This document shows, one piece after another, positions 21,174 through 32,461 of a DNA stretch of 64,000 nucleotides. The stretch comes from Siderastrea radians (lineage: Eukaryota; Cnidaria; Anthozoa; Scleractinia; Rhizangiidae). Both the position numbers and the translations under genes were made by a program. Location: assembly GCA_964017195.1 (NCBI GenBank), contig CAXHKT010000177.1, positions 310,001-374,000 of the forward strand, read 5' to 3'. Positions within the stretch are counted from its first letter, which is position 1, and the number at the start of each line of letters is the position of its first letter. The notes beneath the pieces are model-generated. The model had not been told where the DNA came from. It saw only the letters and a list, made by a program, of their open reading frames with translations, and searched no databases.

Positions 21174-24100
21174 TTGTGTAGAAAGTCTGCGATTTTGTCG
21201 ATAAGGTGGAAAAAACCCCCATTTTGGGGCCTTCCCTCAGGCCCCAAAAAGCTCAAAAAGCTAACTGGCGCTCTCGGCTGCATGCACAAAGCTCCCAAAT
21301 GCATTCAATCCCTTTGGGACCATCCGAAAAAAAATTTTTTTGTGCAAAAGAACAAAGAAAGCGCGATATGTGCGATCCTTCGGGAAAAAACCCCATTTTG
21401 GGGCATTCCCAGAGGCTCAAAAAGGTGTTCTTATCTGCGCAATCTGTCTGCGCAAGGCTGCGCACTGGCCCAATAATAATGCAAATCCCTCGGGGCTATC
21501 AGAAAAAACAGTTTATTGTGTAGAAAGTCTGCGATTTTGTGGATAAGGTCGAAAAAACCCCCATTTTGGGGCCTTCCCTCAGGCCCCAAAAAGCTCAAAA
21601 AGCTAACTGGCGCTCTCGGCTGCATGCACAAAGCTCCCAAATGCATTCAATCCCTTTGGGACCATCCGAAAAAAATTCCTTTTGTGCAAAAGAACAAAGA
21701 AAGCGCGATATGTGCGATCCTTAGGGAAAAAACCCAATTTTGGGGCATTCCCAGAGGCTCAAAAAGGTGTTCTTATCTGCGCAATCTGTCTGCGCAAGGC
21801 TGCGCACTGGCCCAATAATAATGCAAATCCCTCGGGGCTATCAGAAAAAACAGTTTATTGTGTAGAAAGTCTGCGATTTTGTCGATAAGGTGGAAAAAAC
21901 CCCCATTTTGAGGCCTTTCCTCAGGCCCCAAAAAGCTCAAAAAGCTAACTGGCGCTCTCGGCTGCATGCACAAAGCTCCCAAATGCATTCAATCCCTTTG
22001 GGACCATCCGAAAAAAATTCCGTTTGTGCAAAAGTACAAAGAAAGCGCGATTTGTGCGATCCTTAGGGAAAAAACCCCATTTTGGGGCATTCCCAGAGGC
22101 TCAAAAAGGTGTTCTTATCTGCGCAATCTGTCTGCGCAAGGCAGCGAACTGGCCCAATAATAATGCAAATCCCCCGGGGCTATCAGAAAAAACAGTTTAT
22201 TGTGTAGAAAGTCTGCGATTTTGTCGATAAGGTGTGAAAAAACCCCCATTTTGGGGCCTTCCCTCAGGCCCCAAAAAGCTCAAAAAGCTAACTGGCGCTC
22301 TCGGCTGCATGCACAAAGCTCCCAAATGCATTCAATCCCTTTGGGACCATCCGAAAAAAATTTTTTTTGTGCAAAAGAACAAAGAAAGCGCGATATGTGC
22401 GATCCTTAGGGAAAAAACCCCATTTTGGGGCATTCCCAGAGGCTCAAAAAGGTGTTCTTATCTGCGCAATCTGTCTGCGCAAGGCTGCGCACTGGCCCAA
22501 TAATAATGCAAATCCCTCGGGGCTATCAGAAAAAACAGTTTATTGTGTAGAAAGTCTGCGATTTTGTCGATAAGGTGGAAAAAACCCCCATTTTGGGGCC
22601 TTCCCTCAGGCCCCAAAAAGCTCAAAAAGCTAACTGGCGCTCTCGGCTGCATGCACAAAGCTCCCAAATGCATTCAATCCCTTTGGGACCATCCGAAAAA
22701 AATTCCTTTTGTGCAAAAGAACAAAGAAAGCGCGATATGTGCGATCCTTAGGGAAAAAACCCCATTTTGGGGCATTCCCAGAGGCTCAAAAAGGTGTTCT
22801 TATCTGCGCAATCTGTCTGCGCAAGGCTGCGCACTGGCCCAATAATAATGCAAATCCCTCGGGGCTATCAGAAAAAACAGTTTATTGTGTAGAAAGTCTG
22901 CGATTTTGTCGATAAGGTGGAAAAAACCCCCATTTTGGGGCCTTCCCTCAGGCCCCAAAAAGCTCAAAAAGCTAACTGGCGCTCTCGGCTGCATGCACAA
23001 AGCTCCCAAATGCATTCAATCCCTTTTGGGACCATCCGAAAAAACTTGCTTTTGTGCAAAAGTACAAAGAAAACGCGATATGTGCGATCCTTAGGGAAAA
23101 AACCCAATTTTGGGGCATTCCCAGAGGCTCAAAAAGGTGTTCTTATCTGCGCAATCTGTCTGCGCAAGGCTGCGCACTGGCCCAATAATAATGCAAATCC
23201 CTCGGGGCTATCAGAAAAAACAGTTTATTGTGTAGAAAGTCTGCGATTTTGTCGATAAGGTGGAAAAAACCCCCATTTTGGGGCCTTCCCTCAGGCCCCA
23301 AAAAGCTCAAAAAGCTAACTGGCGCTCTCGGCTGCATGCACAAAGCTCCCAAATGCATTCAATCCCTTTGGGACCATCCGAAAAAAATTCCTTTTGTGCA
23401 AAAGAACAAAGAAAGCGCGATATGTGCGATCCTTAGGGAAAAAACCCCATTTTGGGGCATTCCCAGAGGCTCAAAAAGGTGTTCTTATCTGCGCAATCTG
23501 TCTGCGCAAGGCTGCGCACTGGCCCAATAATAATGCAAATCCCTCGGGGCTATCAGAAAAAACAGTTTATTGTGTAGAAAGTCTGCGATTTTGTCGATAA
23601 GGTGGAAAAAAACCCCATTTTGGGGCCTTCCCTCAGGCCCCAAAAAGCTCAAAAAGCTAACTGGCGCTCTCGGCTGCATGCACAAAGCTCCCAAATGCAT
23701 TCAATCCCTTTGGGACCATCCGAAAAAAATTTTTTTTGTGCAAAAGAACAAAGAAAGCGCGATATGTGCGATCCTTAGGGAAAAAACCCCATTTTGGGGC
23801 ATTCCCAGAGGCTCAAAAAGGTGTTCTTATCTGCGCAATCTGTCTGCGCAAGGCTGCGCACTGGCCCAATAATAATGCAAATCCCCCGGGGCTATCAGAA
23901 AAAACAGTTTATTGTGTAGAAAGTCTGCGATTTTGTCGATAAGGTGGAAAAAACCCCCATTTTGGGGCCTTCCCTCAGGCCCCAAAAAGCTCAAAAAGCT
24001 AACTGGCGCTCTCGGCTGCATGCACAAAGCTCCCAAATGCATTCAATCCCTTTGGGACCATCCGAAAAAAATTCCTTTTGTGCAAAAGAACAAAGAAAGC

Positions 24101-26989
24101 GCGATATGTGCGATCCTTAGGGAAAAAACCCCATTTTGGGGCATTCCCAGAGGCTCAAAAAGGTGTTCTTATCTGCGCAATCTGTCTGCGCAAGGCTGCG
24201 CACTGGCCCAATAATAATGCAAATCCCTCGGGGCTATCAGAAAAAACAGTTTATTGTGTAGAAAGTCTGCGATTTTGTCGATAAGGTGGAAAAAACCCCC
24301 ATTTTGGGGCCTTCCCTCAGGCCCCAAAAAGCTCAAAAAGCTAACTGGCGCTCTCGGCTGCATGCACAAAGCTCCCAAATGCATTCAATCCCTTTGGGAC
24401 CATCCGAAAAAAATTCCTTTTGTGCAAAAGTACAAAGAAAGCGCGATATGTGCGATCCTTAGGGGAAAAACCCCATTTTGGGGCATTCCCAGAGGCTCAA
24501 AAAGGTGTTCTTATCTGCGCAATCTGTCTGCGCAAGGCTGCGCACTGGCCCAATAATAATGCAAATCCCTCGGGGCTATCAGAAAAAACAGTTTATTGTG
24601 TAGAAAGTCTGCGATTTTGTCGATAAGGTGGAAAAAAACCCCATTTTGGGGCCTTCCCTCAGGCCCCAAAAAGCTCAAAAAGCTAACTGGCGCTCTCGGC
24701 TGCATGCACAAAGCTCCCAAATGCATTCAATCCCTTTGGGACCATCCGAAAAAAATTCCTTTTGTGCAAAAGTACAAAGAAAGCGCGATATGTGCGATCC
24801 TTAGGGAAAAAACCCCATTTTGGGGCATTCCCAGAGGCTCAAAAAGGTGTTCTTATCTGCGCAATCTGTCTGCGCAAGGCTGCGCACTGGCCCAATAATA
24901 ATGCAAATCCCTCGGGGCTATCAGAAAAAACAGTTTATTGTGTAGAAAGTCTGCGATTTTGTCGATAAGGTGGAAAAAACCCCCATTTTGGGGCCTTCCC
25001 TCAGGCCCCAAAAAGCTCAAAAAGCTAACTGGCGCTCTCGGCTGCATGCACAAAGCTCCCAAATGCATTCAATCCCTTTGGGACCATCCGAAAAAAATTC
25101 CTTTTGTGCAAAAGTACAAAGAAAGCGCGATATGTGCGATCCTTAGGGGAAAAACCCCATTTTGGGGCATTCCCAGAGGCTGAAAAAGGTGTTCTTATCT
25201 GCGCAATCTGTCTGCGCAAGGCTGCGCACTGGCCCAATAATAATGCAAATCCCTCGGGGCTATCAGAAAAAACAGTTTATTGTGTAGAAAGTCTGCGATT
25301 TTGTCGATAAGGTGGAAAAAAACCCCATTTTGGGGCCTTCCCTCAGGCCCCAAAAAGCTCAAAAAGCTAACTGGCGCTCTCGGCTGCATGCACAAAGCTC
25401 CCAAATGCATTCAATCCCTTTGGGACCATCCGAAAAAAATTCCTTTTGTGCAAAAGTACAAAGAAAGCGCGATATGTGCGATCCTTAGGGAAAAAACCCC
25501 ATTTTGGGGCATTCCCAGAGGCTCAAAAAGGTGTTCTTATCTGCGCAATCTGTCTGCGCAAGGCTGCGCACTGGCCCAATAATAATGCAAATCCCTCGGG
25601 GCTATCAGAAAAAACAGTTTATTGTGTAGAAAGTCTGCGATTTTGTCGATAAGGTGGAAAAAACCCCCATTTTGGGGCCTTCCCTCAGGCCCCAAAAAGC
25701 TCAAAAAGCTAACTGGCGCTCTCGGCTGCATGCACAAAGCTCCCAAATGCATTCAATCCCTTTGGGACCATCCGAAAAAACTTGCTTTTGTGCAAAAGTA
25801 CAAAGAAAACGCGATATGTGCGATCCTTAGGGAAAAAACCCAATTTTGGGGCATTCCCAGAGGCTCAAAAAGGTGTTCTTATCTGCGCAATCTGTCTGCG
25901 CAAGGCTGCGCACTGGCCCAATAATAATGCAAATCCCTCGGGGCTATCAGAAAAAACAGTTTATTGTGTAGAAAGTCTGCGATTTTGTCGATAAGGTGGA
26001 AAAAACCCCCATTTTGGGGCCTTCCCTCAGGCCCCAAAAAGCTCAAAAAGCTAACTGGCGCTCTCGGCTGCATGCACAAAGCTCCCAAATGCATTCAATC
26101 CCTTTGGGACCATCCGAAAAAAATTCCTTTTGTGCAAAAGTACAAAGAAAGCGCGATATGTGCGATCCTGAGGGAAAAAACCCCTTTTTGGGGCATTCCC
26201 AGAGGCTCAAAAAGGTGTTCTTATCTGCGCAATCTGTCTGCGCAAGGCTGCGCACTGGCCCAATAATAATGCAAATCCCTCGGGGGTATCTGAGAAAACA
26301 ATTTATTGTGTAGAAAGTCTGCGATTTTGTCGATAAGGTGGAAAAAACCCCCATTTTGGGGCCTTCCCTCAGGCCCCAAAAAGCTCAAAAAGCTAACTGG
26401 CGCTCTCGGCTGCATGCACAAAGCTCCCAAATGCATTCAATCCCTTTGGGACCATCCGAAAAAAATTCCTTTTGTGCACAAGTACAAAGAAAGCGCGATA
26501 TGTGCGATCCTGAGGGAAAAAACCCCATTTTGGGGCATTCCCAGAGGCTCAAAAAGGTGTTCTTATCTGCGCAATCTGTCTGCGCAAGGCTGCGCACTGG
26601 CCCAATAATAATGCAAATCCCTCAAGGGTATCTGAGAAAACAATTTATTGTGTAGAAAGTCTGCGATTTTGTCGATAAGGTGGAAAAAACCCCCATTTTG
26701 GGGCCTTCCCTCAGGCCCCAAAAAGCTCAAAAAGCTAACTGGCGCTCTCGGCTGCATGCACAAAGCTCCCAAATGCATTCAATCCCTTTGGGACCATCCG
26801 AAAAAAATTCCTTTTGTGCAAAAGTACAAAGAAAGCGCGATATGTGCGATCCTGAGGGAAAAAACCCCATTTTGGGGCATTCCCAGAGGCTCAAAAAGGT
26901 GTTCTTATCTGCGCAATCTGTCTGCGCAAGGCTGCGCACTGGCCCAATAATAATGCAAATCCCTCGGGGCTATCAGAAAAAACAGTTTA
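21174..26989. repeat. 17-unit higher-order repeat, copy 2 (about 5,816 bp)
   Basis: Follows copy 1 directly at offset 5,815, becoming 5,816 after one extra base near 22233 (GGTGTGAAAA for GGTGGAAAA). Every mark of copy 1 recurs in order. The only differences I noticed by eye are CTTCGGG for CTTAGGG at 21381, that insertion, and A7C4 for A6C5 near 24637. Such closeness over 5.8 kb means a very recent duplication or possibly an assembly duplication. After 26989 the sequence no longer follows the start of the block (no A8T7) but repeats its last four units instead. Confidence 0.9.
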
Positions 26990-28357
26990 TTGTGTAGAAA
27001 GTCTGCGATTTTGTCGATAAGGTGGAAAAAACCCCCATTTTGGGGCCTTCCCTCAGGCCCCAAAAAGCTCAAAAAGCTAACTGGCGCTCTCGGCTGCATG
27101 CACAAAGCTCCCAAATGCATTCAATCCCTTTGGGACCATCCGAAAAAACTTGCTTTTGTGCAAAAGTACAAAGAAAACGCGATATGTGCGATCCTTAGGG
27201 AAAAAACCCAATTTTGGGGCATTCCCAGAGGCTCAAAAAGGTGTTCTTATCTGCGCAATCTGTCTGCGCAAGGCTGCGCACTGGCCCAATAATAATGCAA
27301 ATCCCTCGGGGCTATCAGAAAAAACAGTTTATTGTGTAGAAAGTCTGCGATTTTGTCGATAAGGTGGAAAAAACCCCCATTTTGGGGCCTTCCCTCAGGC
27401 CCCAAAAAGCTCAAAAAGCTAACTGGCGCTCTCGGCTGCATGCACAAAGCTCCCAAATGCATTCAATCCCTTTGGGACCATCCGAAAAAAATTCCTTTTG
27501 TGCAAAAGTACAAAGAAAGCGCGATATGTGCGATCCTGAGGGAAAAAACCCCATTTTGGGGCATTCCCAGAGGCTCAAAAAGGTGTTCTTATCTGCGCAA
27601 TCTGTCTGCGCAAGGCTGCGCACTGGCCCAATAATAATGCAAATCCCTCGGGGGTATCTGAGAAAACAATTTATTGTGTAGAAAGTCTGCGATTTTGTCG
27701 ATAAGGTGGAAAAAACCCCCATTTTGGGGCCTTCCCTCAGGCCCCAAAAAGCTCAAAAAGCTAACTGGCGCTCTCGGCTGCATGCACAAAGCTCCCAAAT
27801 GCATTCAATCCCTTTGGGACCATCCGAAAAAAATTCCTTTTGTGCACAAGTACAAAGAAAGCGCGATATGTGCGATCCTGAGGGAAAAAACCCCATTTTG
27901 GGGCATTCCCAGAGGCTCAAAAAGGTGTTCTTATCTGCGCAATCTGTCTGCGCAAGGCTGCGCACTGGCCCAATAATAATGCAAATCCCTCGGGGGTATC
28001 TGAGAAAACAATTTATTGTGTAGAAAGTCTGCGATTTTGTCGATAAGGTGGAAAAAACCCCCATTTTGGGGCCTTCCCTCAGGCCCCAAAAAGCTCAAAA
28101 AGCTAACTGGCGCTCTCGGCTGCATGCACAAAGCTCCCAAATGCATTCAATCCCTTTGGGACCATCCGAAAAAAATTCCTTTTGTGCAAAAGTACAAAGA
28201 AAGCGCGATATGTGCGATCCTGAGGGAAAAAACCCCATTTTGGGGCATTCCCAGAGGCTCAAAAAGGTGTTCTTATCTGCGCAATCTGTCTGCGCAAGGC
28301 TGCGCACTGGCCCAATAATAATGCAAATCCCTCGGGGCTATCAGAAAAAACAGTTTA
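25622..28357. repeat. Four-unit block in two tandem copies (1,368 bp each)
   Basis: Units 25622, 25964, 26306 and 26648 recur as 26990, 27332, 27674 and 28016. The order is AACTTGCTTTTG with GAAAACGCG and ACCCAATTTT; CCTGAGGG with GGGTATCTGAGAAAACAA; GCACAAGTAC; then a CCTGAGGG unit with the common end. The copies differ at CCCCTTTTTGGGG (26184) against CCCCATTTTGGGG, and at CTCAAGGGTATCTG (26623) against CTCGGGGGTATCTG. The same four units also close 17-unit copy 1 at 19806-21173. After one ordinary unit at 28358, the first two types appear again at 28700 and 29042. Confidence 0.88.
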
Positions 28358-29383
28358 TTGTGTAGAAAGTCTGCGATTTTGTCGATAAGGTGGAAAAAAC
28401 CCCCATTTTGGGGCCTTCCCTCAGGCCCCAAAAAGCTCAAAAAGCTAACTGGCGCTCTCGGCTGCATGCACAAAGCTCCCAAATGCATTCAATCCCTTTG
28501 GGACCATCCGAAAAAAATTCCTTTTGTGCAAAAGTACAAAGAAAGCGCGATATGTGCGATCCTTAGGGAAAAAACCCCATTTTGGGGCATTCCCAGAGGC
28601 TCAAAAAGGTGTTCTTATCTGCGCAATCTGTCTGCGCAAGGCTGCGCACTGGCCCAATAATAATGCAAATCCCTCGGGGCTATCAGAAAAAACAGTTTAT
28701 TGTGTAGAAAGTCTGCGATTTTGTCGATAAGGTGGAAAAAACCCCCATTTTGGGGCCTTCCCTCAGGCCCCAAAAAGCTCAAAAAGCTAACTGGCGCTCT
28801 CGGCTGCATGCACAAAGCTCCCAAATGCATTCAATCCCTTTGGGACCATCCGAAAAAACTTGCTTTTGTGCAAAAGTACAAAGAAAACGCGATATGTGCG
28901 ATCCTTAGGGAAAAAACCCAATTTTGGGGCATTCCCAGAGGCTCAAAAAGGTGTTCTTATCTGCGCAATCTGTCTGCGCAAGGCTGCGCACTGGCCCAAT
29001 AATAATGCAAATCCCTCGGGGCTATCAGAAAAAACAGTTTATTGTGTAGAAAGTCTGCGATTTTGTCGATAAGGTGGAAAAAACCCCCATTTTGGGGCCT
29101 TCCCTCAGGCCCCAAAAAGCTCAAAAAGCTAACTGGCGCTCTCGGCTGCATGCACAAAGCTCCCAAATGCATTCAATCCCTTTGGGACCATCCGAAAAAA
29201 ATTCCTTTTGTGCAAAAGTACAAAGAAAGCGCGATATGTGCGATCCTGAGGGAAAAAACCCCATTTTGGGGCATTCCCAGAGGCTCAAAAAGGTGTTCTT
29301 ATCTGCGCAATCTGTCTGCGCAAGGCTGCGCACTGGCCCAATAATAATGCAAATCCCTCGGGGGTATCTGAGAAAACAATTTA

Positions 29384-32300
29384 TTGTGTAGAAAGTCTGC
29401 GATTTTGTCGATAAGGTGGAAAAAACCCCCATTTTGGGGCCTTCCCTCAGGCCCCAAAAAGCTCAAAAAACTAACTGGCGCTCTCGGCTGCATGCACAAA
29501 GCTCTCAAATGCATCCAATCCCTTTGGGACCATCCGAAAAAAATTCCTTTTGTGCAAAAGTACAAAGAAAGCGCGATATGTGCGATCCTTAGGGAAAAAA
29601 CCCCATTTTGGGGCATTCCCAGAGGCTCAAATAGGTGTTGTTATCTGCGCAATCTGTCTGCGCAAGGCTGGGCACTGGCCCAATAATAATGCAAATCCCT
29701 CGGGGGTATCAGAGAAAACAATTTATTGTGTAGAAAGTCTGCGATTTTGTCGATAAGGTGGAAAAAACCCCCATTTTGGGGCCTTGCCTCAGGCCCCAAA
29801 AAGCTCAAAAAGCTAACTGGCGCTCTCGGCTGCATGCACAAAGCTCTCAAATGCATCCAATCCCTTTGTCACCATCCGAAAAAAATTCCTTTTGTGCACA
29901 AGTACAAAGAAAGCGCCATATGTGCGATCCTTAGGGAAAAAACCCCATTTTGGGGCATTCCCAGAGGCTCAAAAAGGTGTTCTTATCTGCGCAATCTGTC
30001 TGCGCAAGGCTGCGCACTGGCCCAATAATAATGCAAATCCCTCGGGGCTATCAGAAAAAACAGTTTATTGTGTAGAAAGTCTGCGATTTTGTCGATAAGG
30101 TGGAAAAAACCCCCATTTTGGGGCCTTGCCTCAGGCCCCAAAAAGCTCAAAAAGCTAACTGGCGCTCTCGGCTGCATGCACAAAGCTCCCAAATGCATTC
30201 AATCCCTTTGGGACCATCCGAAAAAAATTCCTTTTGTGCAAAAGTACAAAGAAAGCGCGATATGTGCGATCCTTAGGGAAAAAACCCCATTTTGGGGCAT
30301 TCCCAGAGGCTCAAAAAGGTGTTCTTATCTGCGCAATCTGTCTGCGCAAGGCTGCGCACTGGCCCAATAATAATGCAAATCCCTCGGGGCTATCAGAAAA
30401 AACACTTTATTGTGTAGAAAGTCTGCGATTTTGTCGATAAGGTGGAAAAAACCCCCATTTTGGGGCCTTCCCTCAGGCCCCAAAAAGCTCAAAAAACTAA
30501 CTGGCGCTCTCGGCTGCATGCACAAAGCTCTCAAATGCATCCAATCCCTTTGGGACCATCCGAAAAAAATTCCTTTTGTGCAAAAGTACAAAGAAAGCGC
30601 GATATGTGCGATCCTTAGGGAAAAAACCCCATTTTGGGGCATTCCCAGAGGCTCAAATAGGTGTTGTTATCTGCGCAATCTGTCTGCGCAAGGCTGGGCA
30701 CTGGCCCAATAATAATGCAAATCCCTCGGGGCTATCAGAAAAAACAGTTTATTGTGTAGAAAGTCTGCGATTTTGTCGATAAGGTGGAAAAAACCCCCAT
30801 TTTGGGGCCTTCCCTCAGGCCCCAAAAAGCTCAAAAAACTAACTGGCGCTCTCGGCTGCATGCACAAAGCTCTCAAATGCATCCAATCCCTTTGGGACCA
30901 TCCGAAAAAAATTCCTTTTGTGCAAAAGTACAAAGAAAGCGCGATATGTGCGATCCTTAGGGAAAAAACCCCATTTTGGGGCATTCCCAGAGGCTCAAAT
31001 AGGTGTTGTTATCTGCGCAATCTGTCTGCGCAAGGCTGCGCACTGGCCCAATAATAATGCAAATCCCTCGGGGCTATCAGAAAAAACAGTTTATTGTGTA
31101 GAAAGTCTGCGATTTTGTCGATAAGGTGGAAAAAAACCCCATTTTGGGGCCTTCCCTCAGGCCCCAAAAAGCTCAAAAAGCTAACTGGCGCTCTCGGCTG
31201 CATGCACAAAGCTCCCAAATGCATTCAATCTCGTTGGGACCATCCGAAAAAAATTCCTTTTGTGCAAAAGTACAAAGAAAGCGCGATATGTGCGATCCTT
31301 AGGGAAGAAACCCCATTTTGGGGCATTCCCAGAGGCTCAAAAAGGTGTTCTTATCTGCGCAATCTGTCTGCGCAAGGCTGCGCACTGGCCCAATAATAAT
31401 GCAAATCCCTCGCGGGTATCAGAGAAAACAATTTATTGTGTAGAAAGTCTGCGATTTTGTCGATAAGGTGGAAAAAACCCCCATTTTGGGGCCTTCCCTC
31501 AGGCCCCAAAAAGCTCAAAAAGCTAACTGGCGCTCTCGGCTGCATGCACAAAGCTCCCAAATGCATTCAATCCCTTTGGGACCATCCGAAAAAAATTCCT
31601 TTTGTGCAAAAGTACAAAGAAAGCGCGATATGTGCGATCCTGAGGGAAAAAAACCCATTTTGGGGCATTCCCAGAGGCTCAAAAAGGTGTTCTTATCTGC
31701 GCAATCTGTCTGCGCAAGGCTGCGCACTGGCCCAATAATAATGCAAATCCCTCGGGGGTATCAGAGAAAACAATTTATTGTGTAGAAAGTCTGCGATTTT
31801 GTCGATAAGGTGGAAAAAACCCCCATTTTGGGGCCTTCCCTCAGGCCCCAAAAAGCTCAAAAAGCTAACTGGCGCTCTCGGCTGCATGCACAAAGCTCCC
31901 AAATGCATTCAATCCCTTTGGGACCATCCGAAAAAAATTCCTTTTGTGCACAAGTACAAAGAAAGCGCCATATGTGCGATCCTTAGAGAAAAAACCCCAT
32001 TTTGGGGCATTCCCAGAGGCTCAAAAAGGTGTTCTTATCTGCGCAATCTGTCTGCGCAAGGCTGCGCACTGGCCCAATAATAATGCAAATCCCTAGGGGC
32101 TATCAGAAGAAACAGTTTATTGTGTAGAAAGTCTGCGATTTTGTCGATAAGGTGGAAAAAACCCCCATTTTGGGGCCTTGCCTCAGGCCCCAAAAAGCTC
32201 AAAAAGCTAACTGGCGCTCTCGGCTGCATGCACAAAGCTCCCAAATGCATTCAATCCCTTTGGGACCATCCGAAAAAAATTCCTTTTGTGCAAAAGTACA

Positions 32301-32461
32301 AAGAAAGCGCGATATGTGCGATCCTTAGGGAAAAAACCCCATTTTGGGGCATTCCCAGAGGCTCAAAAAGGTGTTCTTATCTGCGCAATCTGTCTGCGCA
32401 AGGCTGCGCACTGGCCCAATAATAATGCAAATCCCTCGGGGCTATCAGAAAAAACAGTTTA
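29384..32461. repeat. Units marked CTCTCAAATGCATCC and GGTGTTGTTATC
   Basis: Nine units. Those at 29384, 30410 and 30752 share AAAAAACTAACTGG, CTCTCAAATGCATCCAATC and CAAATAGGTGTTGTTATC, so this type has been copied three units on and then once more next door. Units at 29726, 30068 and 32120 share TTGCCTCAGG. GGGTATCAGAGAAAACAA appears at about 29704, 31413 and 31755, a relative of the TATCTGAG variant to the left. No long multi-unit offset holds across the whole stretch. Confidence 0.75.
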
